NCBI GenBank assembly: GCA_910578615.1
Contig: CAJTRI010000001.1
Span: forward strand, 172,726-236,725
DNA: 64,000 nt
DNA from: an uncultured Duncaniella sp.
Lineage (GTDB): Bacteria > Bacteroidota > Bacteroidia > Bacteroidales > Muribaculaceae
Direction of reading: 5' to 3'
Positions 34,601-45,004 of this stretch are shown here, piece by piece. The position numbers and the translations under genes were made by a program. Position 1 is the first letter of the stretch. Every line of letters starts with the position of its first letter. The notes below the pieces were generated by a model that was not told where the DNA came from, made no database searches, and was given only the letters and a program-made list of their open reading frames with translations.

Positions 34601-34802
34601 GGCCTTTTAATGTCTGAGTCTGGTTAGGTTGTTGGTTTACAGAGTAAATACCCCCCCCTCCTGTATGTCCGGGCGTTTCTCCGGCGATTGCGAGACCGCT
34701 CATCATCAACGAGCCTATTGCAACGCCGCATAATGCCAGTCTCCGCCCGCAGGTGCGGTTGACAGTCTTTGCTGACTGTCTCAGTTCACTACGATTCTTC
34801 AT
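31695..34802 (-). CDS. SusC/RagA-type TonB-dependent outer-membrane transporter
   Basis: Predicted 1035-residue TonB-linked transporter. The ATG at 34802 begins a signal peptide after a basic stretch (hydrophobic LALCGVAIGSLMMSGLAIA near residue 25). Then follow a carboxypeptidase-regulatory-like domain (LKGHVVDENGEPMVGVSVTV), the SusC linker SLDEVVAIGYGTMRKRDLTG, the plug (VEAIQGQVPGLDITRTSGEA-like and GSAGANGVIIITTK) and a long beta barrel ending KQYVFGINLSF. Forms a complex with the SusD-like lipoprotein 20 bp downstream. No glycan-active gene adjoins, so this is an orphan SusCD pair rather than a full polysaccharide utilisation locus. Confidence 0.94.
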   Translation of the reverse strand: MKNRSELRQSAKTVNRTCGRRLALCGVAIGSLMMSGLAIAGETPGHTGGGGIYSVNQQPNQTQTLKGHVVDENGEPMVGVSVTVDGKPGLGGSTDIDGNFSIKAPENSTLIFSYIGYPDVKMAATGKEMEVEMKSEGVSLDEVVAIGYGTMRKRDLTGAISSVKAEDIVRTPTGNVIEAIQGQVPGLDITRTSGEAGSGVNMSLRGTRSINGDNNPLFIIDGIEGSYEELNPNDIASIEVLKGASSTAIYGSAGANGVIIITTKNPQQGRFTVNFDGYYGWNTISSFPEVNRGQRYIDFRREAQRTAGVWNSPADDDKLFPAYMQDFIDQGKWVDWADEAAQTGHTQSYNLNTAYSNDRVDAMFSLGYYDIQGLLKGDEMRRYSARTKLDFKASRYLKYGLSLYAMYSDNDRRYSRLWNRVICMPPLGDIYDEDGNLTDYPLGDGNMNPLADNDPAQYANNRKTLSVTPQAYVEITPVNGLSFKSVLGGYFRNLKASSYTGTRSYQGLESGKVAGVINNTFVYNYKWQNILTYNFDINRDHRFTLTGVTEWAKNRTETSNATANDFDTDDYGYHNLGAATGTPTVASSYVQTQKMSYAFRVNYSYKGRYLASISSRWDGASILASGNKWDVFPAGSLAWRISDEDFMSDLIWLSNLKLRGEYGVTGNAGASAYATLDYSRNGIIGFQDIAQAYSGYQLSIANKNLGWEKSYNLNIGLDAGFLNDRINFTLDWYRTDTKDLLFKKNLPYAAGGYGASPFNIWSNVGETRNTGVELAVTSRNITNRDFTWTTTLTFSTNKNEVIKTTSDGPLQFNEYYLIPGEAVHTYYGFKYAGIWGTAQAEEAAKYSQKPGQVHIAEKGEPDYKLNTDDYYVLGSADPKWSGSLLNTFTYKGFDLSVLLIARWGWTIPYGLTGWYRTDGLSPSPVICDYWTPENQDARYPRPDASISNGQDPYQQWINYYDGSYLKIKNITLGYTLPKNWLRKFGANNARIYFTASNPFIFTKSEYLKNYDPEKGGNDDEAPLSKQYVFGINLSF

Positions 34803-34880
34803 TGGTTTTAGATAAATTAGGAAAAATTGAAATGTGATTGGACGGCATACGGTTTGAAGGCCTGTATCCGTTCGCGATGG

Positions 34881-34888
34881 CAAAAATA
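34881..34888 (-). promoter_or_regulatory. -7 box of the susC-susD operon
   Basis: Minus strand TATTTTTG (fits TAnnTTTG) with a TTG 18 bp upstream (34907-34909). Leader of about 75 nt before susC. Confidence 0.5.
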
Positions 34889-35161
34889 CACAAATTCCAT
34901 TAAAATCAAAAGAAACGATTAAAAAAACGAAATTTTTGAAATAGGAATGTAATTATATAAAAAGTAGCTTTTTGGTCTTAATCGCTGTGGTACTTGTTGT
35001 TAGGTTTATTGATTATCGTATGGGTGTTTTAAAGTTATTATATACTCGGTTTTGATGATGTTTCTTTTGAAAGATTTCGAAAGATGGCTGGATGGGAGGA
35101 AAGATTGCCTTGTGAGGCCGTGAATTTTTTGATTTTTTTTCCTCGTTGGAAAAATTTTGCG

Positions 35162-35169
35162 TATATTTG
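35162..35169 (+). promoter_or_regulatory. -7 box of the nuo-atp operon
   Basis: TATATTTG followed by CA, 107 bp before nuoA. It fits TAnnTTTG. The best upstream TTG (35146-35148) is closer than usual, and T-rich DNA precedes it. I see no other promoter-like site until the end of nuoN, although gaps inside the operon were not systematically scored. Confidence 0.6.
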
Positions 35170-35276
35170 CACAGCGAAAAAGTACCTCTTCCTCAGCCGT
35201 TACCTATTTAGCCGCAACAACCTGTTAATATCCAGGCTGTTGCTTGTTTCTGCCAGAACACGATACAACACGAAAT

Positions 35277-35645
35277 ATGATAGCATTAGCAATTCAAAAT
35301 GCAACCCTCGCGGTGGTGGCCCTTCTTACGGGTGTCGCCCTCGTGGCCGTTGCGCTTTGGCTCGCGGGGTTGATCTCACCCAGATCTTTCAACCCACAGA
35401 AGGGCGAGGCTTATGAATGTGGTATTCCCACCCGAGGAGAGTCGATGGCTCAGTTCAAGGTGGGATATTATCTGTTTGCCATTCTCTTCCTGATGTTTGA
35501 CGTCGAGACCGTCTTCCTCTACCCATGGGCTGTCAGGGTGCACGAACTCGGCACACAGGGACTGACCGCGATCGCGGTATTTTTCGGCATCATAGTGCTG
35601 GGCCTTGTTTATGCCTGGCGGAAAGGAGCATTGGAATGGAAGTAA
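35277..35645 (+). CDS. nuoA: Complex I subunit NuoA
   Basis: Predicted 122-residue membrane subunit of the proton-pumping complex I. Seen: three spans, and between the first two the conserved YECGIPTRGE loop (Cys near residue 47) and FKVGYYLFAILFLMFDVETVFLYPWA with the acidic residues of the second span that take part in quinone-site proton transfer. I start at the ATG at 35277 instead of an in-frame ATG at 35244, which would add a soluble tail. It overlaps nuoB by 10 bp. Confidence 0.95.
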   Translation: MIALAIQNATLAVVALLTGVALVAVALWLAGLISPRSFNPQKGEAYECGIPTRGESMAQFKVGYYLFAILFLMFDVETVFLYPWAVRVHELGTQGLTAIAVFFGIIVLGLVYAWRKGALEWK

Positions 35646-36244
35646 CCACACAAGGCATGCCCTACGAGGCATGGAAAGACAACGAATATATAGAGAAGCT
35701 CGTCAAGGAGCTTCAGGAGTCAGGAACCAACGTGATAGTGGGTTCGCTTGACAAACTTATCAACTGGGGGCGGTCTAACTCCATCTGGCCTCTCACTTTC
35801 GCCACCAGTTGCTGCGGCATCGAGTTCGTGTCGTTGGGCGCTGCCCGCTACGACATGGCCCGTTTCGGATGGGAAGTGGCTCGCGCCTCGCCCCGACAGG
35901 CCGACTTCATGATGGTGGCCGGCACGATCGTGCACCGAATGGTGCCTGTCTTCCGCCGCCTCTATGACCAGCTTGCCGAGCCTAAGTACGTGATTGCCTG
36001 TGGCAGTTGCGCCATCTCCGGCGGCCCGTTCAAGAAGAGCTACCATGTGGCCATGGGCATCGAGGATATAGTCCCCGTCGATGTCTTTGTCCCCGGCTGT
36101 CCTCCGCGTCCCGAGGCCATGATATACGGCATCATGCAGCTTTCGCGCAAAATCAAGGTGGAGAAATTCTTCGGCGGCGTAAACCGTCAGGAGAGCCAGA
36201 AGGAATTTCTGGCCGCCCACCCTGTCGAGGGAGTCAACGATTAA
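35636..36244 (+). CDS. nuoB: Complex I subunit NuoB
   Basis: Predicted 202-residue peripheral subunit carrying iron-sulfur cluster N2, which passes electrons to the quinone. Seen: the ligands ATSCCGIEF, CGSCAISGG and PGCPPRPEA, plus the arginine-rich RASPRQAD segment. The start is set by the ATG at 35636 that overlaps the nuoA end; an upstream in-frame ATG at 35525 lies inside nuoA. The length is slightly longer than E. coli NuoB at the C terminus. Confidence 0.96.
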   Translation: MEVTTQGMPYEAWKDNEYIEKLVKELQESGTNVIVGSLDKLINWGRSNSIWPLTFATSCCGIEFVSLGAARYDMARFGWEVARASPRQADFMMVAGTIVHRMVPVFRRLYDQLAEPKYVIACGSCAISGGPFKKSYHVAMGIEDIVPVDVFVPGCPPRPEAMIYGIMQLSRKIKVEKFFGGVNRQESQKEFLAAHPVEGVND

Positions 36245-36273
36245 ATTGTCCAATCATCTTCACATTATATATA

Positions 36274-37902
36274 ATGGCCAACATTCAGGAAAAAATTTCC
36301 GGAAAGTTTCCCGAAGCAGCCTTCAATCAGGCTCCGGGCGTCCTTGAAGTGAGCGTCCCCGACGCCCGCTGGCACGACCTGGCCCGCATGCTGCGCCACG
36401 AGCTGGGATTTGACTTCCTCGTCACCATCGTCGGCATGGACTGGAAGGAAGCCGGCCTCGGCTGCATCTATTATCTTGTCTCGACCAGCACGCGTGAGAA
36501 CGTCGCCGTAAAGGTGATGGCCACCGGCGACCGCGAGAAGCCCTTCGTTCACTCTGTATTTGACCTTTGGGATATTGCCACCATCTACGAGCGCGAGGTC
36601 TACGACTATTTCGGCATAATCTTCGTCAACAACCCCGACATGCGCCGTCTCTTCCTCAATATAGATTGGAAGGGATATCCTCTGCGTAAGGATTATGACG
36701 CCGATCCGGCCATAAACCCTGTCTCGATAGAGAATGAACGCCAGACCGACTTCACCGATACATGGGTGGAGCGTGACGGCAAGATTGTAAAGGAAGAGCG
36801 CCGCGTCTTCCAGCCCGAGGATTTCGTTGTCAATATCGGCCCGCAGCACCCCGCTACCCACGGCGTGCTCCGTTTCCGCACTGCGGTAGACGGCGAGATT
36901 ATAAAGAAAATCGATATCTATCTCGGTTATATCCACCGTGGTGTAGAGAAAATCTGCGAGGGACTCACCTATCCCCAGACCCTTCACTTCATGGATCGTC
37001 TGGACTACTTCTCTGCCCATAACTACCACCACGGTCTCTGTCTGCTTATAGAGGAGGCTGCCGGAATAGAGATTTCGCGCCGTGCACAGGTCATCCGGGT
37101 GCTCATGGACGAGTTGTCGCGTATAGCGTCACACTGCCTGTTCATCGGTACCTATTGCATGGACCTCGGCGCCACTACCATGCTCTTTTACACCCTGCGT
37201 GTCCGTGAACAGATTCTTGACATCATGGAGCGCACATGTGGCGCACGCATGACGTTCAACTATGACTGTATAGGCGGTGTCATGCAGGATCTCCACCCTG
37301 ACTTTGTCAAGGACGTCCACGCCCTTCTCGATGTCATCCCCCGCAACATCAAGGAATACAACAAGATATTTACCGGCAACGTCATCGCCCGTGACCGTAT
37401 GGAAGGTGTCGGAACCCTCTCGCGCGAGGATGCCGTGTCATGGGCTGTCACAGGCCCCAACGGCCGTGCTTCCGGCTGGGCTTGCGATGTGCGCAAATGT
37501 GCACCTTACAGCATCTATTCAGAGCTTGACTTCGAAGAGGTCATACGCTCCGAAGGTGACTCAATGGCCCGTTTCAAGGTGCGTCTGGACGAGATTGAAC
37601 AGAGCGCCCGCATTATAGCGCAGCTTATCGACAATATACCTGACGGCGAGTATTGCGTGAAGGTTCCCAAAGTCCTCAAACTCCCTGTGGGCCACTGGTT
37701 CAAGATGGTTGAGGGATGTCGCGGCACATTCGGTCTCTATCTCGAAAGCGACGGCACCGCCAGCCCCTACCGTCTCAAAATAGCACCTCCGTGCCTTCCC
37801 GCAGCCGCAGTCGTTGACCACATCACGCGCGGACAGAAAATAGCCGACCTTATAACCATCGGTGGCTCTATGGACTATATCGTCCCCGACATCGACAGAT
37901 AA
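36274..37902 (+). CDS. nuoC: Complex I subunit NuoCD (fused)
   Basis: Predicted 542-residue fusion of NuoC and NuoD, peripheral subunits that form the quinone-reaction chamber with NuoB. Seen: in the NuoC part VKVMATGDREKPFVHSV and the YEREVYDYFGI signature; in the NuoD part NIGPQHPATHGVLR with the quinone-site His, YLGYIHRGVEK, and a C-terminal GSMDYIVPDIDR. The fused arrangement is also found in enterobacteria. The ATG at 36274 is used; the frame is open through nuoB upstream. No NuoE, F or G gene follows, so an NADH-binding module is not encoded here. Confidence 0.95.
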   Translation: MANIQEKISGKFPEAAFNQAPGVLEVSVPDARWHDLARMLRHELGFDFLVTIVGMDWKEAGLGCIYYLVSTSTRENVAVKVMATGDREKPFVHSVFDLWDIATIYEREVYDYFGIIFVNNPDMRRLFLNIDWKGYPLRKDYDADPAINPVSIENERQTDFTDTWVERDGKIVKEERRVFQPEDFVVNIGPQHPATHGVLRFRTAVDGEIIKKIDIYLGYIHRGVEKICEGLTYPQTLHFMDRLDYFSAHNYHHGLCLLIEEAAGIEISRRAQVIRVLMDELSRIASHCLFIGTYCMDLGATTMLFYTLRVREQILDIMERTCGARMTFNYDCIGGVMQDLHPDFVKDVHALLDVIPRNIKEYNKIFTGNVIARDRMEGVGTLSREDAVSWAVTGPNGRASGWACDVRKCAPYSIYSELDFEEVIRSEGDSMARFKVRLDEIEQSARIIAQLIDNIPDGEYCVKVPKVLKLPVGHWFKMVEGCRGTFGLYLESDGTASPYRLKIAPPCLPAAAVVDHITRGQKIADLITIGGSMDYIVPDIDR

Positions 37903-37961
37903 CCGGCAGTATTTCAGAAGAACAAAATAAACCATCAATCACAATACCTTATACATAAGTT

Positions 37962-39038
37962 ATGCAAGACTTATCAGTAGGAACCGCCTGGCTGCATTCG
38001 CTCTTCCTCGGCTTCATGCCCGAGTGGGCGGCAGTCACCCTCGAATGCCTGCTCGTCGGAGTGGGGCTGATGCTGCTCTACGCAGTCCTCGCCCTTTTCT
38101 ATATCCTCTTCGAGCGTAAGGTCTGCGCCTACTTCCAGTGCCGTCTCGGCCCCAACCGTGTGGGCCCGTGGGGTCTGCTCCAAAGCGTGGCCGACATGTT
38201 CAAGATTCTCATCAAGGAGCTTATCTCGCTCAACCACATTGACAAGTTCCTGTTTGCCCTCGCGCCTTATCTCGTCATAATCGCCTCGATGCTTGCCTTC
38301 TCGGTGCTTCCGTGGGGCAACGGGTTGCAGATTGTCGACTTCAATGTGGGCATCTTCTTCCTGCTCGCCGTCAGCTCGATAGGAGTACTCGGCATCCTTC
38401 TGGCAGGATGGTCGTCAAACAATAAGTTCACCCTCATCGGCGCTCTTCGTTCGGGTGCGCAGATGGTCTCCTACGAGCTTTCTATGGGACTTTGCGTGGT
38501 CACCATGGTGGTGATTGCCGGTTCGATGAACGTCACTGACATAGTGATGGCGCAGGAACATCTCTGGTTCATCTTCTCGGGTCATATCCCCGCCCTTATC
38601 GCCTTCGTGATCTTCATGATTGCGGGTACGGCAGAGACCAACCGAGGCCCGTTTGACCTTCCCGAGGCCGAGAGCGAGCTGACCGCCGGATACCACACCG
38701 AATACTCCGGCATACACTTCGGTTTCTTCTACCTTGCCGAATACCTCAACCTCTTTATTGTCTCCGGCGTGGCCGCTCTCCTCTTTTTCGGAGGTTGGAT
38801 GCCTCTCCATATTCCCGGATTTGACGCTTTCAACCACGTGATGGACTTTATCCCCTCGGTGGTATGGTTCATAGGCAAGGCCGTGGCCCTCTCGTTCATC
38901 ATCATCTGGTTCAAGTGGACGTTCCCCCGTCTCCGCATTGACCAGCTCCTGACGCTCGAATGGAAATACCTCCTCCCCATCAATCTCTTCAACCTCGTCC
39001 TGATGGTCATCGTGGTGACCTTCGGCCTTTACCTCTAA
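37962..39038 (+). CDS. nuoH: Complex I subunit NuoH
   Basis: Predicted 358-residue membrane subunit linking the quinone chamber to the proton pumps. Seen: eight or so spans, [20 protein letters not shown] near residue 47, and the acidic loop [27 protein letters not shown] near residue 225, both hallmarks. It ends 46 bp before atpD. In most bacteria nuoI would follow directly; here it lies 6.9 kb downstream after the atp genes. Confidence 0.96.
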   Translation: MQDLSVGTAWLHSLFLGFMPEWAAVTLECLLVGVGLMLLYAVLALFYILFERKVCAYFQCRLGPNRVGPWGLLQSVADMFKILIKELISLNHIDKFLFALAPYLVIIASMLAFSVLPWGNGLQIVDFNVGIFFLLAVSSIGVLGILLAGWSSNNKFTLIGALRSGAQMVSYELSMGLCVVTMVVIAGSMNVTDIVMAQEHLWFIFSGHIPALIAFVIFMIAGTAETNRGPFDLPEAESELTAGYHTEYSGIHFGFFYLAEYLNLFIVSGVAALLFFGGWMPLHIPGFDAFNHVMDFIPSVVWFIGKAVALSFIIIWFKWTFPRLRIDQLLTLEWKYLLPINLFNLVLMVIVVTFGLYL

Positions 39039-39081
39039 GAAATCCCTTTTCCCCACAACACCCCTCCTAAAATCAAGATAA

Positions 39082-40590
<1,509 letters not shown>

Positions 40591-40626
40591 TACCATCTCT
40601 CTTAACAATAACAAAAAGCACCACAG

Positions 40627-40863
40627 ATGACACTCAAGATAATCTCAGCCGAAGACATCCTCTTCCAGGGAGAAGTGACCATAGTCCGTCTCCCCGGCAC
40701 CATGGGTGCCTTCACAGTCCTTCCCGGCCATGCGTCGCTCATCTCCACCCTCACACCCGGAACCATCGGATACACCACTCCCGGCGGCTCGCAGGAAGAG
40801 ATCAGGATAGGGGGCGGTATCGTGGACGTCGATTCCGACATCATCTCAGTGTGCATCTACTAA
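40627..40863 (+). CDS. atpC: ATP synthase F1 subunit epsilon (short form)
   Basis: Predicted 78-residue subunit of the central stalk. Seen: the beta-sandwich with GEVTIVRLPGTMGAFTVLPGHASLIS and GGSQEEIRIGGGIVDV. It ends where the beta domain ends; the C-terminal helical hairpin that inhibits ATP hydrolysis in E. coli is absent, so this form of regulation is not expected. The stop is 14 bp before the atpB start. Confidence 0.9.
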   Translation: MTLKIISAEDILFQGEVTIVRLPGTMGAFTVLPGHASLISTLTPGTIGYTTPGGSQEEIRIGGGIVDVDSDIISVCIY

Positions 40864-40877
40864 TCTATCCCGTCCGT

Positions 40878-41999
40878 ATGACACGTCAACTCTTCACAAA
40901 AATAGCTCTGGCGCTCATCGCCTTGCTGCTTCCCGCCATGGTGTCGGCCTCCGGCCACGACAATGGCGGAGATGCCAAGGAAGGTGTGGACGCGCAGGGT
41001 ATAATCTTCGAGCATCTCGGCGATGGCTACGGCTGGGAAGTGCCCTTCAACCACCACAAGCGCATTCCTCTCCCCGTCATCGTATGGGCCGGCGACGGCC
41101 TCCACATCTTCTCTTCGTCACGTGTGGCCCACGGGCAGGTGTGGCGCGACGGCGACACCGAGTTCAAGATTGCCGGAAAGGACAGCCCCTACAAGGGCAA
41201 AGTGGTCGAGATTGTTGACGGCAAGGAGATAAAGCCTGCTCTTGACATCTCTGTCACCAAGAACGTCTGCGGTGTCTTCATCTCGGTACTCGTGTGCATA
41301 TGGTGCATCCTTAGCGTGGCCCGCTGGCACAGAAGGGAAGGCATGAAGGCTCCCCGCAAAATGACCGGCGCGATAGAGTCGCTGATTCTTTTCGTCTATG
41401 ACGGTGTCATCAAGCCAACTCTCAAAACGAAAGCCCCCAAGTTTGCGCCCTATCTGCTGACTGTCTTCTTCTTCATCCTCGTGATGAACCTTCTGGGACT
41501 CATCGTCATCTTCCCCGGCGGTGCCAACCTCACGGGCAACGTGGCAGTGACCCTCGTCCTTGCAGTCCTTACATTCTTTGTCACCAACATTTTCGCCTCC
41601 CGCCATTACTGGAAGGAGATATTCAATCCTGATGTCCCTTGGTGGCTCAAATATCCCCTGCCTATCATGCCGCTTATAGAGGTCTTCGGTATATTCACCA
41701 AGCCTGCGGCACTGACAGTCCGTCTGTTTGCCAACATGATGGGCGGCCACATGATAGTGATAGTGCTCACGCTCCTCATCTTTATCTTTGCGGCCATGGG
41801 GCCGGCCGTCAGCGGTGCCACTGCGGTGGTCTCGGTGATATTCTCGGTCTTCATGCTCTTGATCGACGTCCTTGTAAGCTTCATACAGGCCTATGTGTTC
41901 ACGATGCTCTCCACCATCTTCATCGCCCTGGGGCAGGAAGAGGGTCATGAAGGAGGCCATGCGGCCGAACATCCCGTCCCCTCTCCCGCCAAAAACTAA
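40878..41999 (+). CDS. atpB: ATP synthase Fo subunit a
   Basis: Predicted 373-residue membrane subunit with the proton half-channels. A signal-like N terminus (MTRQLFTKIALALIALLLPAMVSASG) precedes an exported region of about 110 residues that E. coli AtpB lacks. The core is recognised by LLTVFFFILVMNLLGL, PWWLKYPLPIMPLIEVFGIFTKPAALTVRLFANMMGGHM (essential Arg in VRLFANM) and SFIQAYVFTMLSTIFI. I prefer the ATG at 40878; an ATG at 40851 would overlap atpC. A His-rich tail ends the protein. Confidence 0.95.
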   Translation: MTRQLFTKIALALIALLLPAMVSASGHDNGGDAKEGVDAQGIIFEHLGDGYGWEVPFNHHKRIPLPVIVWAGDGLHIFSSSRVAHGQVWRDGDTEFKIAGKDSPYKGKVVEIVDGKEIKPALDISVTKNVCGVFISVLVCIWCILSVARWHRREGMKAPRKMTGAIESLILFVYDGVIKPTLKTKAPKFAPYLLTVFFFILVMNLLGLIVIFPGGANLTGNVAVTLVLAVLTFFVTNIFASRHYWKEIFNPDVPWWLKYPLPIMPLIEVFGIFTKPAALTVRLFANMMGGHMIVIVLTLLIFIFAAMGPAVSGATAVVSVIFSVFMLLIDVLVSFIQAYVFTMLSTIFIALGQEEGHEGGHAAEHPVPSPAKN

Positions 42000-42044
42000 A
42001 TCAAAACAAAAAATATAAATCACCCTCTAAATTCCTTTACAACT

Positions 42045-42293
42045 ATGTTAGCAATGATCTTAGCAGCTATCGAAGGTATCCTTGGCATCGGCGTTTGCAT
42101 CGGTGCAGCAATCGCAGCAATCGGCGCCGGTCTCGGCATCGGCAAAATCGGTGGTTCAGCCATGGAGGCAATCGCCCGCCAGCCCGAATCGGCCGGTGAC
42201 ATCCGAAGCAACATGATCGTTATCGCAGCCCTTATCGAGGGTGTGGCCCTCTTCGCCGTTATCGTCTGCATCCTTGCAATGTTCGTAGGCTAA
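42045..42293 (+). CDS. atpE: ATP synthase Fo subunit c
   Basis: Predicted 82-residue hairpin protein forming the rotor ring. Seen: helix 1 rich in Gly/Ala (GAAIAAIGAGLGIGKIG), loop ARQPE and the ion-binding Glu65 in helix 2 (AALIEGVALF). The Gln of helix 1 and the Ser/Thr after Glu that mark sodium-dependent rings are absent, so proton coupling is expected. Confidence 0.95.
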   Translation: MLAMILAAIEGILGIGVCIGAAIAAIGAGLGIGKIGGSAMEAIARQPESAGDIRSNMIVIAALIEGVALFAVIVCILAMFVG

Positions 42294-42314
42294 TCCTTTT
42301 GAGCCGTCACCGCT

Positions 42315-42812
42315 ATGGAACTATTCACGCCTGATTTCGGCCTGATATTCTGGATGTTCGTGTCATTCGCCATCCTCTTCCTCATCCTGTGGAAGTGGGG
42401 CTGGCCTATGATTATGAAGGGAGTGTCAGACCGAGCCGACCTCATCGACAAGGGTGTGGAGTATGCTCAAAATGCCAAAGAACAGCTTGACCATGCCCGC
42501 GAAGAGGCGGATAAATACATAGCCGACGCCCGTCGCCAGCAGGCCGAAATGCTGCGCGAGACTGACAAGATGAAAAACCAGATCATCGAGGAAGCCCGCA
42601 CCGCAGCACAGATTGCCGCCAAGAAGGAGATGGACGCCGCAAAGCTCTCGATCGAACAGGAGCGCAAAGCCGCCCAGGAACAATTCCGCACCGAGGTCTC
42701 ATCGTTCGCGCTCGACATCGCTCAGAAGGTCGTCCGCGGACAGCTCAAAGAGGACAAGGCGCAGGAAAAGCTCGTCAGTTCCCTGCTCGACGAGATGGAA
42801 AAAAAGAACTAA
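42315..42812 (+). CDS. atpF: ATP synthase Fo subunit b
   Basis: Predicted 165-residue peripheral-stalk subunit: one N-terminal span (about residues 6-24, IFWMFVSFAILFLILWKWGWP) and a long charged helix that forms a dimeric coiled coil (DHAREEADKYIADARRQQAEM and following). Position between atpE and atpH is as expected. Confidence 0.95.
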   Translation: MELFTPDFGLIFWMFVSFAILFLILWKWGWPMIMKGVSDRADLIDKGVEYAQNAKEQLDHAREEADKYIADARRQQAEMLRETDKMKNQIIEEARTAAQIAAKKEMDAAKLSIEQERKAAQEQFRTEVSSFALDIAQKVVRGQLKEDKAQEKLVSSLLDEMEKKN

Positions 42813-42837
42813 CCGCTCATAGCCTCCATTTAATTAT

Positions 42838-43386
42838 ATGAACCAAGGTCTCATCCCAAGCCGTTATGCCAAGGCCCTGATCGAGTATGCAGCCGAGAAG
42901 GGTGAGGAGAAGCGTCTTTTCGACTTCATGAAAACCCTCGCGGCCTCTTTCGAGGCCCAGCCCGGGCTAATGAAGGTCATGGCCAACCCGTTTGTCGCCC
43001 CGGCTGACAAGGAGAGGTTGCTTATGACCGCCGCCGGTGCCGTCAATGACGCCTCTGACGGAGTCTTCACCCGTTTCACGCGGCTCCTCACCGCCAACAA
43101 CCGCCTCGACCTCTCACGCGACATCGCCCTGGCCTACATGAAGCAGTATCGCCGTGACCACGCCATAAGGCTGGTGACAGTGACATCCGCCGCTCCGCTC
43201 GAGAAGACCGAGGAAGAGAGGCTGAAGAAAATCATCGCAGGCCACCTCGGAGGCGACACGATGGAGTATCGAAACTCCGTCGATCCCGATCTCATCGGTG
43301 GTTTCGTCATCACCATAGACAACGAAAAGCTCGATGCCTCCGTGGCGAACGAACTGAAACAACTGCGACTGAAACTCCTAAATTAA
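42838..43386 (+). CDS. atpH: ATP synthase F1 subunit delta
   Basis: Predicted 182-residue subunit that joins the peripheral stalk to F1. Seen: the N-terminal helical domain beginning [17 protein letters not shown], and the C-terminal [29 protein letters not shown] segment, both typical of OSCP/delta. The length is normal. Confidence 0.94.
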   Translation: MNQGLIPSRYAKALIEYAAEKGEEKRLFDFMKTLAASFEAQPGLMKVMANPFVAPADKERLLMTAAGAVNDASDGVFTRFTRLLTANNRLDLSRDIALAYMKQYRRDHAIRLVTVTSAAPLEKTEEERLKKIIAGHLGGDTMEYRNSVDPDLIGGFVITIDNEKLDASVANELKQLRLKLLN

Positions 43387-43417
43387 AACCATCCCCCTTT
43401 CAACTCAACCATTACCA

Positions 43418-44989
43418 ATGATAAACCCAAGCGAGATTTCTCAGGTACTGAAACAACAACTCGAGAGTGTCAACTCCAAGGTATCGTTTGAAGAAACCGG
43501 CACCGTGCTCGACGTGGGCGACGGCGTGGCCCACGTCTACGGCCTCGACAACGTCTGCGCCAACGAGCTCGTTGAGTTCGAGAACGGCGTGAAGGGTGTA
43601 GCCCTCAACCTCGAGGAGAGCAACGTCGGTGTCATCCTCCTCAACAACGTCAACAAGGTCACCGAGAACATGAGCGTGCGCCGTACAGGCCGTATTGCCT
43701 CCATCAACGTGGGAGACGGCGTCTTCGGTCGCGTCATCAACGTCTTGGGTCAGCCCATCGACGGCCGTGGCCCCATACAGGGCGACTTGCTTCCCATGCC
43801 CCTTGAACGCAAGGCTCCCGGCGTGATTTTCCGCCAGCCCGTGAAGCAGCCACTCCAGACCGGTATCAAGGCCATAGACTCAATGGTTCCCATCGGTCGC
43901 GGACAGCGCGAGCTTATCATCGGCGACCGTCAGATAGGCAAGACCGCCATCGCTATTGACACCATCATCAACCAGCGTCGCGGTTTCGAGCAGGGCAAGC
44001 CCGTCTATTGCATCTATGTGGCTATCGGGCAGAAGGCCTCTACCGTGGCCGCCATTGTGGACACCCTCCGCCAGAACGGCGCTCTTGACTATACCGTGGT
44101 CGTGGCCGCGACGGCAGCCGACTCTGCCGCCGAGCGTTACTACGCCCCGTTTGCCGGAGTCGCCATCGGAGAGTTCATCCGTGACACCGGCCGCGATGCC
44201 CTCATCATCTATGACGACCTCTCGAAGCAGGCCGTGGCCTATCGTGAGATTTCGCTCGTGCTGAAACGTCCTTCGGGCCGTGAGGCATATCCCGGCGACA
44301 TCTTCTATCTCCACAGCCGCTTGCTCGAACGTGCTGCAAAGATTATCGACAACCAGCAGGTGGCCAGTAACATGAACGACCTTCCTGACTCTCTCAAACC
44401 CATCGTCAAGGGTGGAGGATCGCTCACCGCGCTCCCCATTATCGAGACACAGGCCGGCGACGTCTCTGCCTATATCCCCACCAACGTCATATCCATCACT
44501 GACGGACAGATATTCCTCGAAACCGCTCTCTTCAACCGAGGCATCCGTCCCGCCATCAACGTGGGTATCTCCGTGTCACGTGTGGGCGGTAGCGCACAGA
44601 TCAAATCGATGAAGAAGGTGGCCGGTACCTTGAAGATAGACCAGGCACAGTTCCGCGAGCTTGAATCGTTCACCAAGTTCGGTGGCGATATCGATGCCGT
44701 GACTGCCCGCGTCATCGACAAGGGTCGAAAGAACGAGCGTCTTCTCATCCAGCCCCAGTACTCCCCTATGATGGTCGAGGACGAGGTTGCTGTCATCTTC
44801 TGCGGGACACGCGGCCTTCTCGCCGATGTCCCCATGGACAAGGTAAGGGAATTTGAAAAGAACTTCCTCCAACTCATGCACGCCCGTCATCCCGAGGCTA
44901 TGGAGGCTATCCGTTCAGGCAACCTTGACGATGACACCGCTGCCAAGCTGACCGCTGCCGCAGCCGAGATCGCCTCCTCCTATAAATAA
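43418..44989 (+). CDS. atpA: ATP synthase F1 subunit alpha
   Basis: Predicted 523-residue non-catalytic nucleotide-binding subunit. Seen: Walker A GDRQIGKT (169-176), [45 protein letters not shown] and the arginine finger region [17 protein letters not shown]. The length and N-terminal beta barrel are usual. Confidence 0.97.
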   Translation: MINPSEISQVLKQQLESVNSKVSFEETGTVLDVGDGVAHVYGLDNVCANELVEFENGVKGVALNLEESNVGVILLNNVNKVTENMSVRRTGRIASINVGDGVFGRVINVLGQPIDGRGPIQGDLLPMPLERKAPGVIFRQPVKQPLQTGIKAIDSMVPIGRGQRELIIGDRQIGKTAIAIDTIINQRRGFEQGKPVYCIYVAIGQKASTVAAIVDTLRQNGALDYTVVVAATAADSAAERYYAPFAGVAIGEFIRDTGRDALIIYDDLSKQAVAYREISLVLKRPSGREAYPGDIFYLHSRLLERAAKIIDNQQVASNMNDLPDSLKPIVKGGGSLTALPIIETQAGDVSAYIPTNVISITDGQIFLETALFNRGIRPAINVGISVSRVGGSAQIKSMKKVAGTLKIDQAQFRELESFTKFGGDIDAVTARVIDKGRKNERLLIQPQYSPMMVEDEVAVIFCGTRGLLADVPMDKVREFEKNFLQLMHARHPEAMEAIRSGNLDDDTAAKLTAAAAEIASSYK

Positions 44990-45004
44990 TGTAACTACAC
45001 TGAA

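Larger units (their letters stand above)
34803..35276. other. Divergent intergenic region between susC and nuoA
   Basis: 474 bp without a credible gene. It is AT-rich and holds outward-facing promoter elements: minus-strand TATTTTTG at 34881-34888 for susC and plus-strand TATATTTG at 35162-35169 for the nuo-atp operon. The middle (about 34900-35100) shows only A/T runs; I see no repeat or riboswitch there. A 110-codon plus-strand frame at 35084-35416 has no sensible protein and crosses into nuoA. Confidence 0.6.

Noticed and set aside
35084..35416. 110-codon plus-strand frame before nuoA
   Set aside because: Overlaps the promoter and nuoA, has no recognisable protein features and no ribosome-binding site.
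41118..42023. 301-codon minus-strand open frame opposite atpB
   Set aside because: Same reason; the composition is that of an antisense frame and atpB is fully conserved.
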